Shown here one piece after another: positions 1-5,377 of a stretch of DNA of 6,192 bases. Source of the DNA: Bacillota bacterium (GTDB taxonomy: Bacteria; Bacillota; Clostridia; Christensenellales; Aristaeellaceae). The stretch lies in the NCBI GenBank assembly GCA_023459275.1, contig JAEWVC010000088.1, forward strand, positions 1 to 6,192, given 5' to 3'. The notes beneath the pieces are model-generated. The model was given only the letters and a program-made list of their open reading frames with translations, made no database searches and was not told where the DNA came from. The first letter of the stretch is position 1. The number at the start of each line of letters is the position of its first letter. Position numbers and translations under genes: made by a program.

Positions 1-41
1 CAAGGGAGCCGCACACGACAAAGTCGTATGCGGCTCCCTTG
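1..41 (-). terminator. Long stem-loop after rimI, probable terminator
   Basis: This is a nearly perfect hairpin. Positions 1-13 pair with 29-41, there is one c/a mismatch (14/28), 15-19 pair with 23-27, and the loop is three bases (20-22). It begins 8 nt past the rimI stop codon, where the ribU-tsaE-tsaB-rimI unit would end. Its U-tract, if any, would lie beyond the left edge of the window, so terminator function is inferred from position and stem strength. It could also serve a convergent gene from the other side, since it is symmetrical. Confidence 0.7.
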
Positions 42-48
42 CATCAAG

Positions 49-549
49 CTACGCCTCCACCGTCTCCTCCTCCCGGAAGTCCGGGTCAACGGGGGGCAAT
101 GCCTGGCAGGCCATCAAAAGTGCGTCCTCGCCGTTATCCTCGTAATAGCGCCTGCGGCAGCCCACCTGCAAAAAGCCAAGGCTTCTGTACAGGCTCTGGG
201 CCGTCAGGTTGGAACGCCGCACCTCCAGCGTCACGTAGGAGGCGCCCAGGTTGGCGGCATACCGTATTAGCGCAAGGGTCACCTGCCGGCCGTATCCGCG
301 GCCGCGCATGTCCTTTCGCACAGCGATGTTGGTGATGTGGCACTCATCCAGCACCATCCAGGCCCCGGCATAGGCGATGATCTCGCCCTCAAGCTCGGAT
401 ACCAGGTAGCGGGCGCATTTGTTTTCCGTCAGTTCGTCCTCCAGTGCCCCGCGGCTCCAGGGCATGGCAAAGGTATCCGCCTCGATCTGATGGACGGCAT
501 CGATATCCTTGAGCGTCATCCGACGGATGATTGCTTCCTTAGGCGCCAT
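49..549 (-). CDS. rimI: Ribosomal protein S18-alanine N-acetyltransferase (RimI)
   Basis: The 166-residue protein is a GNAT-fold acetyltransferase of the RimI family. It is expected to transfer acetyl from acetyl-CoA to the N-terminal amine of ribosomal protein S18 and possibly other proteins in the cytoplasm. Visible family features are the acetyl-CoA pyrophosphate loop RGRGYG (residues 82-87, after NIAV), the segment LEVRRSN (108-114) whose Glu109 matches the catalytic Glu of RimI, Tyr121 in LYRSLGF matching the catalytic acid, and YYEDNGEDA (135-143) near the C-terminus. Length is normal for the family; the acidic tail (EEETVEA) is a loose extension. The ATG at 549 has a good Shine-Dalgarno, GGGAGG (561-556), inside the end of tsaB, and the genes overlap by 11 nt, so translation is probably coupled. 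A tsaE-tsaB-rimI order is common in Firmicutes. The S18 substrate is assigned from the family; the sequence itself does not show it. Confidence 0.93.
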   Translation of the reverse strand: MAPKEAIIRRMTLKDIDAVHQIEADTFAMPWSRGALEDELTENKCARYLVSELEGEIIAYAGAWMVLDECHITNIAVRKDMRGRGYGRQVTLALIRYAANLGASYVTLEVRRSNLTAQSLYRSLGFLQVGCRRRYYEDNGEDALLMACQALPPVDPDFREEETVEA

Positions 550-1243
550 GGGGGTCCTCCCGGCCTTTGCGCAGCCGCTCCGCCTGGGGCGCGCGCAGAT
601 ACATGGGCATGAGCGTCAAATAATCCACCGCCTGGTCCTTGTATGCTTCCGCCAGCAAAGCCACACTCAGCGGCCGCAAAAAGCGGCAGTGGGCGGGAGC
701 GAAGACGGCAGCGTTCCCCAAAGCCTTGGCAATGGCCCCCTGATGGACGGGGACACCGTCGCCCACGAACAGGCAAGGTCCGCCCAGAGAAGCAACCTTC
801 TCCAGGTAGGCGGGCAGCTTGGACGCTTCGTCTTCCATCAGCCTTTTTGGCGGTAGCCCCGCCCGGAAGGCCGCGCCGTACACCTGCCCGGCCCTGGCGT
901 CCTGGATGGGGCAGATGACACCCTCGAAATACGGGATGCCCGTGGCCAGCGCCTCCAGGGCGTCGACGCCCACACAAGGTTTCTTGGCGCCGTGGGCCAG
1001 CCCCTTTACGGTACTTATGCCGATGCGCACCCCGGTAAAGGAACCCGGCCCCACGGCCACCGCGAATAAATCAATCTCGTCTATGGCAAGTCCGGACCGC
1101 AAAAGGCCTTCCTCCACCATGGGCATAAGGTTTACCGAATGGGTGAGGCGGTTCACTGCCATGCCCTCGTAGACGGGCAAGCCATCCTTCAAAACAGCGG
1201 CCCCGGCCACCGGGCCCGTGGTGTCCAGCGCGAGTATGTTCAT
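539..1243 (-). CDS. tsaB: tRNA t6A biosynthesis protein TsaB
   Basis: The 234-residue protein is TsaB (YeaZ), the non-catalytic ASKHA-fold partner of TsaD in the complex that transfers threonylcarbamoyl to A37 of ANN-reading tRNAs. Family features are the N-terminal MNILALDTT strand (residues 1-9), THSVNLMPM (34-42) and the signature GPGSFTGVRIG (65-75). The C-terminal half is typically variable. The start chosen is the ATG at 1243, whose ATGA overlaps the tsaE stop and which matches the usual family N-terminus. An in-frame ATG at 1252 would add MAG and sits only 3-4 nt after AAGGA, so it is a real alternative; a longer form from 1285 lacks support. The gene follows tsaE and overlaps rimI, consistent with one translationally coupled unit. 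TsaD and TsaC (threonylcarbamoyl-AMP synthase) must be encoded elsewhere. Confidence 0.93.
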   Translation of the reverse strand: MNILALDTTGPVAGAAVLKDGLPVYEGMAVNRLTHSVNLMPMVEEGLLRSGLAIDEIDLFAVAVGPGSFTGVRIGISTVKGLAHGAKKPCVGVDALEALATGIPYFEGVICPIQDARAGQVYGAAFRAGLPPKRLMEDEASKLPAYLEKVASLGGPCLFVGDGVPVHQGAIAKALGNAAVFAPAHCRFLRPLSVALLAEAYKDQAVDYLTLMPMYLRAPQAERLRKGREDPHGA

Positions 1244-1704
1244 GCCTGCCATGTATCCTTCCCGTTTCCGGTATCTGCATTGCACCCCACAGGGGTGATT
1301 TCAATCAGCCGGTCATTTTCCTCCGGGCCTTTTTTGATAGAAACCTTCAAATAGGCTTCCGGCAGCATTTCCTGCGCCCGCTCCGGCCACTCCACCAACG
1401 CCACGCCGCCGCCGGGGAGGTAGTCCTCCGCACCGATTTCCACAAGCTCCTCCGGGTCCGCGATCCTGTACCAGTCAAAATGATACAGCGGAATCCTGCC
1501 GCTGTCATACACATTCAGGATGGTGAAAGTCGGGCTGGCGACGGGGCCTTCCACGCCCAAGCCTCGGGCGATGCCCCGGGCTAGCTCGCTTTTTCCGGCG
1601 CCCATATCGCCGCAAAGCGCCAAGATATCCCCGGGGCGAAGGAGCCTCGACAGCTCCTCGCCCAGGGAACGGGTTTCCATGGGGGAGTGGGTCACGTACC
1701 GCAA
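1240..1704 (-). CDS. tsaE: tRNA t6A biosynthesis ATPase TsaE
   Basis: The 154-residue protein is TsaE (YjeE), a small P-loop ATPase that binds the TsaB-TsaD dimer and drives turnover in tRNA t6A37 synthesis. With the start at 1704, the Walker A motif is GDMGAGKS (residues 32-39; most homologues have GDLGAGKT). SPTF is at 57-60, the Walker B-like HFDWYR at 75-80, and the conserved VEWPER at 104-109. The reading frame can be extended to a TTG at 1719, but that TTG lies upstream of the Shine-Dalgarno AGGAGG (1716-1711). The second TTG at 1704, 6 nt after that site, gives MRYVTHS, which fits the family, so it is preferred. A TTG start may keep expression low. The gene begins 22 nt after ribU and its stop overlaps the tsaB start. 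Confidence 0.93.
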   Translation of the reverse strand: MRYVTHSPMETRSLGEELSRLLRPGDILALCGDMGAGKSELARGIARGLGVEGPVASPTFTILNVYDSGRIPLYHFDWYRIADPEELVEIGAEDYLPGGGVALVEWPERAQEMLPEAYLKVSIKKGPEENDRLIEITPVGCNADTGNGKDTWQA

Positions 1705-1726
1705 GGAAAGCCTCCTCAAGCTGTTA

Positions 1727-2317
1727 TCATGCCCTGCGCCCGTGCAGGAAGGGAGAAAGGTACCTATACAGGATGTACGTCAGGATGCTCAGGGATACGC
1801 CCTTGATCAGGTTGAAGGGCGCCGTTGCGAAGAAAAGCAGTTTGCCGATGCTGTTGATGCCCGCCGGGAACATGCCCAGGATCATTTCGTTGGTGAGTCC
1901 CATCACCTTGGTATAAAAGGGGATCAGCAGCACAGCATTCACCAGCACGCCGGAGAGGATCAGGCACACGGTGCCCACAGCCATGCCGACAAGGGCGCTG
2001 CGCCTGCACTTGTTCCTTTGGTAGATCAGGACCGCAGGAAGCATGATAGCGGTTCCAAAGATGAGGTCGGCCAGCTCACCCACGCCCATGCTGCTCAGTC
2101 CGTGGGAGATAAGGCCGGTGCAGCTTTTGATAAATAGAATAATAAATCCGGCCAGCGGCCCCATGGCAAATCCGCCCAGCAGCACCGGCAAGTTGCTGAA
2201 ATCCAGCTTGTAGAACCCGATGATGGGGATCTCCAGCAGAAACAGCACGGAAGCCACCGCCGCCAGCAATGCGATCCTGGTGATCCTTTGTGTGGTAAAA
2301 TACTTCTTGGTCTGCAT
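1727..2317 (-). CDS. ribU: Riboflavin ECF transporter substrate-binding subunit (RibU)
   Basis: The 196-residue integral membrane protein is the S-component of an energy-coupling factor transporter and is expected to bind riboflavin at the outer face, using a shared EcfAA'T module encoded elsewhere. It has about six hydrophobic segments (roughly residues 13-32, 44-66, 82-100, 108-131, 150-170 and 172-190), a basic N-terminus, and FYKLDFSNLP (35-44), which resembles the KxDFS region of RibU proteins. An ALLAAV stretch in the first helix resembles the small-residue motif that contacts EcfT. The FMN riboswitch just upstream strongly supports flavin as substrate. The frame is open up to an ATG at 2341, but the Shine-Dalgarno AGGAGG (2330-2325) lies inside that extension and 7 nt before the ATG at 2317, so 2317 is the start. 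Confidence 0.92.
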   Translation of the reverse strand: MQTKKYFTTQRITRIALLAAVASVLFLLEIPIIGFYKLDFSNLPVLLGGFAMGPLAGFIILFIKSCTGLISHGLSSMGVGELADLIFGTAIMLPAVLIYQRNKCRRSALVGMAVGTVCLILSGVLVNAVLLIPFYTKVMGLTNEMILGMFPAGINSIGKLLFFATAPFNLIKGVSLSILTYILYRYLSPFLHGRRA

Positions 2318-2341
2318 CGCAAAGCCTCCTAAAATATGCAT

Positions 2342-2370
2342 GCCCCTGAAGCTGAAAGCTGTTCAGGGGC
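2342..2370 (-). promoter_or_regulatory. Stem-loop between FMN aptamer and ribU (expression platform)
   Basis: This is an inverted repeat of GCCCCTGA and TCAGGGGC with an inner AGCT-UUC-AGCT helix. It lies 20 nt past the aptamer and 11 nt before the ribU Shine-Dalgarno. It is followed on the RNA by AUGCAUAUUUU, not a clean U-run. It may be a weak terminator or a structure affecting translation. Its GCCCC arm could instead pair with GGGGC in the 5' part of the aptamer, as an antiterminator would, but that gives only five base pairs. Confidence 0.6.
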
Positions 2371-2390
2371 CAAAACATACTTAGCAAAAA

Positions 2391-2506
2391 CTCTTCTCCC
2401 ATCCAGACTTTACTGTCGGCTCTGGAATTCCACCAGATCGGCCGCGCGGATGCGCGGTTAGCGGGCTGTACCGCCGGTAGGGAATCTCACCCTGCCCCGA
2501 AGAAGC
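2391..2506 (-). ncRNA. FMN riboswitch aptamer (RFN element)
   Basis: Read on the minus strand, the sequence matches the RFN element closely and in order. It has UCUUCGGGGCAGGGUGAGA at the 5' side, UCCCUACCGGCGGUA, AGCCCGC, a short GC-rich variable hairpin (2442-2457), GAUCUGGUGGAAUUCC, GCCGACAGUAAAGUCUGGAUGGGAGAAGA at the 3' side, here split for reading: GCCGACAGU, then AGUCUGGAUGGGAGAAGA. The closing stem pairs UCUUC with GAAGA. FMN binding is expected to reduce expression of the downstream transporter. It starts about 30 nt from the predicted transcription start and ends about 75 nt before ribU. Confidence 0.97.
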
Positions 2507-2534
2507 TTCAAGCGCTATGCGGTTGTGGGGATAC

Positions 2535-2570
2535 CGATGGAATCATACCATCGCGGCGCGTATTTGTCAA
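2535..2570 (-). promoter_or_regulatory. Sigma-A promoter for the FMN riboswitch-ribU unit
   Basis: The -35 box TTGACA (2570-2565) and the -10 box TATGAT (2547-2542) are separated by exactly 17 nt, and a TG precedes the -10 by one base (extended -10). Transcription would start near 2535, upstream of the aptamer. A 6-bp inverted repeat, CGATGG and CCATCG (2535-2540 and 2548-2553), surrounds the -10 box. Confidence 0.9.
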
Positions 2571-2631
2571 CGAGAAACGTATACGTAAAAACAGCCTGTG
2601 AAGTCCAAGTCAAATTGACTCCCCTGCCGCA

Positions 2632-3339
2632 TCAAGCCACACGGAGGGTGCTGATTTGCAAAGGCAGCCTGTACCCGGGTCGCCTTCTGGGGTAATGGTT
2701 CATACAATACAAAATCCGTTTGTCATCCCTGTGCGTGAGCTTCCCAATATCCGTGCCCTTGGTGACAAACCGCTGGATGAGCTTGTTCTGGTCCTCGTTG
2801 CCGCCCCGCTGCCGTTATCCGCGGTGATGCTGCGGAGATTTCCGGGAAGCTGCCGCGCTATCAATTTCCCAGCCTGTCCAAAACCTCCGCCACACAGTCC
2901 TGCGCCTTGTGGCTCATCTTGAATATCATCTCTTGCCGCGTTGCCCGTTCGGTGAGTACCAACAGGCGCGCCTTCCTTCCCGGTTTACCCACCACGCAAT
3001 CCTTTTCCCGGCGGTCTTCTTCGATGCGTGTCTCCACGCGCTGCGGCCTTGACTCGATGCTTCTCCCTTTCAGGTTGTTGCAGGCTTTTCGCCGCGCCTG
3101 GCGCTGATGCTCCTTCACCTCTCCCTTCACCGGCAGATTTCGGTTGCCGATTCCGGCAAACATCTCACAACCGATGTACCGGCACAGCATCCTGGTGCAG
3201 ATGGTCACGATGCCCGGCTTTCCATGCAGGCTTAACCATCCCAGTGCCGCATCCGTAGAATACGCCTCCCTGGCGATCAACCTTTCCAATTCGCCGCATT
3301 GCGCATGATTGTGCCCAATCTTCAAGGGCCTTCCTTTTT
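2632..3339 (-). pseudogene. Decayed IS30-family transposase
   Basis: Three fragments in different frames together resemble the C-terminal two thirds of an IS30-family transposase. Fragment 1 (about 3339-2861) begins KKGRPLKIGHNHA, runs through TICTRMLCRYI and KGRSIESRPQRVETR, and contains the first catalytic Asp in EKDCVVGK, then LLVLTERATRQE; it ends at a stop at 2861. A one-base shift near 2873 gives fragment 2, SITADNGS (about 2832-2809), with the second catalytic Asp. A deletion of roughly 30 codons and another frame change lead to fragment 3 (about 2802-2632), NEDQNKLIQRF, KGTDIGKLT, NHYPRRRPGYR, with the Glu of the NEN motif. The N-terminal helix-turn-helix region is missing; in-frame stops occur just upstream, in the palindrome. 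Substitutions such as RRE for the usual HWE before the first Asp also suggest decay. It cannot encode an active enzyme. Bases 2585-2631 between its end and the riboswitch promoter may hold an old IS terminus, but no matching opposite end was found. Confidence 0.88.
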
Positions 3340-3384
3340 TGTATAGAAGACCCCGCGTCTACTACGGGGATTTCTATACAAAAA
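3336..3384. repeat. 49-bp palindrome at the rplA terminator / IS30 junction
   Basis: The arms TTTTTGTATAGAA (3336-3348) and TTCTATACAAAAA (3372-3384) are perfect 13-bp inverted repeats. After a 2-nt mismatch on each side there is a second pairing, CCCCG (3351-3355) with CGGGG (3365-3369), around a 9-nt loop. Its right arm supplies the U-run of the rplA terminator, and the IS30-like reading frame begins at its left edge. It could be an element end, a target site, or a small palindromic repeat; no function is shown. Confidence 0.85.
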
Positions 3385-3410
3385 GCCCGCCGGCACAACC
3401 GACGGGCTTT
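3382..3410 (-). terminator. Intrinsic terminator after rplA
   Basis: The stem AAAGCCCG pairs with CGGGCUUU, followed by one U-G wobble, three further GC pairs and the loop UUGUG. The hairpin runs into five U residues on the minus-strand RNA. It lies 24 nt past the rplA stop and closes the rpmG-rplA transcription unit. Confidence 0.92.
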
Positions 3411-3434
3411 CAGCTTCTCAAAAATCTGGCAGGA

Positions 3435-4124
3435 TCAGAATTTCTGAGCGTTCACCTTGATGGCCGGGCCCATGGTGCTGCTCAGGTACACCGAACGAAG
3501 GTAGGTGCCCTTGGAGGCAGAGGGCTTTGCCTTGTTGATGGCATCCATCAACGCGGTAAGGTTCTCCGACAGCTTATCCATTCCGAAGGACGCACGTCCA
3601 ATGGGGCAGTGGACGATGGAGGTCTTATCCACCCTGTACTCCACTTTACCGGCTTTGATGTCGGTAATGGCTTTGGTCACGTCCATGGTCACGGTGCCAG
3701 ACTTGGGGTTGGGCATCAAACCCTTGGGGCCCAGTACGCGGCCCAGGCGCCCCACAACGCCCATCATGTCGGGTGTGGCAACGCAGACGTCAAACCCAAA
3801 CCAGTTTTCGCCCTGGATCTTGGCGACCATGTCCTCCGCGCCTACGAAATCTGCGCCGGCGGCCAATGCTTCCTTGGCCTTTTCGTTCTTGGCGAACACC
3901 AGCACGCGGACCACCTTGCCGGTACCATGGGGCAAAACCACCGCGCCGCGGACCTGCTGGTCGGCATGGCGGGGGTCAACGCCCAGGCGGACGGAGATTT
4001 CCACGGTTTCGTCAAACTTGGCCTTACTGGTCTTCATAACCAGGTCAATGGCATCGGCGGGATCATACGCTTTGGTGGAATCAATCAGCTTTTTGCTGTC
4101 CACATACTTTTTGCCGTGTTTCAT
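3435..4124 (-). CDS. rplA: Large ribosomal subunit protein uL1
   Basis: The 229-residue protein is ribosomal protein L1, which forms the mobile L1 stalk at the tRNA exit side of the 50S subunit and in many bacteria represses translation of its own operon by binding mRNA. It is full length. It begins MKHGKKYVDS, carries VEISVRLGVDPRHADQQVRG (41-60) and the family signature LGRVLGPKGLMPNPK (127-141), and ends SSTMGPAIKVNAQKF. The frame extends to an ATG at 4142, but that ATG precedes the Shine-Dalgarno GGGAGG (4140-4135). The next ATG at 4124 is 10 nt after that site and matches the normal L1 N-terminus, so it is used here. The gene follows rplK by 97 nt; a candidate L1-binding motif sits directly before the ribosome binding site. 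It is followed by a terminator instead of running on to rplJ. Confidence 0.98.
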   Translation of the reverse strand: MKHGKKYVDSKKLIDSTKAYDPADAIDLVMKTSKAKFDETVEISVRLGVDPRHADQQVRGAVVLPHGTGKVVRVLVFAKNEKAKEALAAGADFVGAEDMVAKIQGENWFGFDVCVATPDMMGVVGRLGRVLGPKGLMPNPKSGTVTMDVTKAITDIKAGKVEYRVDKTSIVHCPIGRASFGMDKLSENLTALMDAINKAKPSASKGTYLRSVYLSSTMGPAIKVNAQKF

Positions 4125-4142
4125 GTCAAACTTTCCTCCCAT

Positions 4143-4171
4143 GTGGTAGTAGCGGCACTCTGTCCTCCCAC
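4143..4171 (-). promoter_or_regulatory. Candidate L1-binding mRNA motif before rplA
   Basis: On the RNA, GUGG and CCAC form an outer helix. The left internal loop is GA, the inner hairpin is GGAC-AGA-GU(G)CC, and the right internal loop is GCUACUA. The motif ends 2 nt before the rplA Shine-Dalgarno. The same layout occurs before rplK (4671-4703). An asymmetric internal loop between two short helices is the known shape of L1 sites on rRNA and mRNA, so translational autorepression by L1 is a reasonable inference. Confidence 0.65.
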
Positions 4172-4221
4172 AAATCTATCGGGAAAATGATGCGCATTCC
4201 CCCGATTCTGCGCCTATTGCT

Positions 4222-4647
4222 TTACTCTTCCACCGTAATGCCCATGCTGCGTGCGGTGCCAGCCACCATACTCATGGCGGCCTCCACGCTGGCAGCGTTC
4301 AAATCGGGCATCTTCAGAGTGGCAATCTCCCGGACCTGATCACGGGTCAGCTTGGCCACCTTGTCACGGTTGGGCCTGGCGCTGCCGCTTTCAATACCCA
4401 GCGCCTTTTTGATCAGGTTGGGCACGGGCGGCGTCTTGGTGATGAAAGTGAAGGTGCGGTCGGAATAGACGGTGATGACCACGGGGATCACCATACCCGC
4501 CTGCTTGGCTGTACGCTCGTTGAATTCCTTGCAGAAACCGGGGATGTTCACGCCGTGCTGGCCCAGCGCGGGGCCGATAGGCGGTGCGGGTGTAGCCTTG
4601 GCGGCGTTCACCTGCAGCTTGATCATGGCTGTGACTTTCTTTGCCAT
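4222..4647 (-). CDS. rplK: Large ribosomal subunit protein uL11
   Basis: The 141-residue protein is ribosomal protein L11, which binds the GTPase-associated centre of 23S rRNA at the base of the L7/L12 stalk and takes part in factor binding and stringent-response sensing. It is full length. The N-terminal domain has the flexible-linker and loop motif TPAPPIGPALGQHGVNI (19-35). The C-terminal rRNA-binding domain spans about residues 72-141, including KTPP, GSARPNRDKV and the closing GTARSMGITVEE. The ATG at 4647 follows AGGAGG (4663-4658) by 10 nt. The gene lies between nusG (123-nt spacer with several stem-loops) and rplA, and is most likely cotranscribed with both. Confidence 0.98.
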   Translation of the reverse strand: MAKKVTAMIKLQVNAAKATPAPPIGPALGQHGVNIPGFCKEFNERTAKQAGMVIPVVITVYSDRTFTFITKTPPVPNLIKKALGIESGSARPNRDKVAKLTRDQVREIATLKMPDLNAASVEAAMSMVAGTARSMGITVEE

Positions 4648-4670
4648 AGAAATGGCACCTCCTACAAAAT

Positions 4671-4703
4671 GTGGTCATGCGGAACGGGATGCGTTCCTCC
4701 CAC
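4671..4703 (-). promoter_or_regulatory. Candidate L1-binding mRNA motif before rplK
   Basis: On the RNA, GUGG and CCAC form an outer helix. The left internal loop is GA, the inner hairpin is GGAACG-CAUCC-CGUUCC, and the right internal loop is GCAUGA. It ends 7 nt before the rplK Shine-Dalgarno. It shares GUGGGAGG, CCGC and ACCAC with the motif before rplA. Regulation of the L11 operon by L1 through a leader site is established in Escherichia coli; its use here is inferred. Confidence 0.7.
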
Positions 4704-4766
4704 CCGCCGCTTGGCGGCGGTGACCTGCGGAAAACTTCCGCAGCTTTCATGCCGGCAAGCCGGCAT
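4704..4766 (-). promoter_or_regulatory. Three consecutive stem-loops in the nusG-rplK spacer
   Basis: In RNA order these are AUGCCGG-CUUG-CCGGCAU-type (4749-4766), CUGCGGAA-GUU-UUCCGCAG (4725-4743) and CCGCCGC-CAA-GCGGCGG (4704-4720). All stems are perfect, 7-8 bp. The first starts 4 nt after the nusG stop and the last abuts the L1-type motif. None is followed by a U-run, so simple intrinsic termination is unlikely. They may act in partial termination, RNA processing or stability between nusG and rplK. Confidence 0.7.
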
Positions 4767-4770
4767 AAAA

Positions 4771-5304
4771 TCAAACTTTTTCCACCTGGTCCAGCGCTAC
4801 CTCCACCGGCATCTCCCGGCCAAGGAACATTTTGACCTTGACGTTAAGCTTCTGCCGGATGGTATCCACATCCAGGACTGTTCCGGTGAAATTTTCCAGC
4901 GGACCGGAAAGAATGCGAACCTCTTCGCCAATGGCAATCCCAAACTCCACCGACTGCTTCTCGCTGTTGAGCATTTTCTCGACTTCTTCCTCCGTGAGGG
5001 GGATGGGCTTGCTGTCAGGGCCCACGAAGCCGGTGACGCCGCGGGTATTGCGCACCAAATACCAGCTTTCGCTGGTCTCGATCATCTTCACCAGCACATA
5101 GCCGGGATAGATCTTGCGCTGGGATTTGACCCGCTTGCCATTTTTGATTTCAACGACATCCTCCACAGGAACCCTGGCTTCCATGATCAGGTCCTGCATG
5201 CCATTGTTTTCAACGGCCTTTTCCAGGTTGTCCTTGACTTTGTTCTCGTACCCCGAATAGGTATGCACCACATACCAGCAGGGGTCTTTTCTCTTTTCGG
5301 TCAT
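4771..5304 (-). CDS. nusG: Transcription termination/antitermination factor NusG
   Basis: The 177-residue protein is NusG, which binds RNA polymerase across the DNA cleft and affects elongation, pausing and Rho-dependent termination, and can contact ribosomal protein S10. The NGN domain begins CWYVVHTYSGYE (9-20) and includes SQRKIYPGYVLVKM (61-74) and WYLVRNTRGVTGFVG (81-95). A linker (about 100-122) leads to the KOW domain GEEVRILSGPLENFTGTV (126-143). Length is typical. The ATG at 5304 has AGGAG (5315-5311) 6 nt upstream. It sits 73 nt after secE in the usual secE-nusG order. Confidence 0.98.
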   Translation of the reverse strand: MTEKRKDPCWYVVHTYSGYENKVKDNLEKAVENNGMQDLIMEARVPVEDVVEIKNGKRVKSQRKIYPGYVLVKMIETSESWYLVRNTRGVTGFVGPDSKPIPLTEEEVEKMLNSEKQSVEFGIAIGEEVRILSGPLENFTGTVLDVDTIRQKLNVKVKMFLGREMPVEVALDQVEKV

Positions 5305-5377
5305 ATGGCACTCCTATGATTTCTGGGCACGCATACAAAACGGCCCGCGCACGCCGGTTCAAAGGGCAGATCGAACA

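Noticed and set aside
516..977. Minus-strand open frame of 153 codons within tsaB
   Set aside because: It is an out-of-frame shadow with low-complexity Gly/Arg/Pro content.
1520..2137. Plus-strand open frame of 205 codons opposite tsaE and ribU
   Set aside because: It is rich in His, Gln and Asp as expected for the reverse of membrane-protein codons, and has no ribosome binding site or known domain.
2571..2631. Possible IS30 terminal inverted repeat around AGTCAA-A-TTGACT (2608-2620)
   Set aside because: The spot is plausible for an element end, but no matching inverted copy is visible at the other side, so it was not annotated.
2656..2922. Plus-strand open frame of 88 codons in the middle region
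   Set aside because: It lies opposite the IS30 fragments, which explain the sequence better.
4125..4142. Upstream ATG start for rplA (adds MGGKFD)
   Set aside because: These codons are the Shine-Dalgarno itself, and L1 proteins normally begin near MKHGKKY.
3309..4190. Plus-strand open frame of 293 codons opposite rplA
   Set aside because: It is the antisense shadow of rplA in GC-rich DNA, has no recognisable protein features, and spans a terminator and a palindrome.
4555..5319. Plus-strand open frame of 254 codons opposite nusG and the rplK start
   Set aside because: It is antisense to well-supported genes and runs through the structured nusG-rplK spacer, with no family motif.
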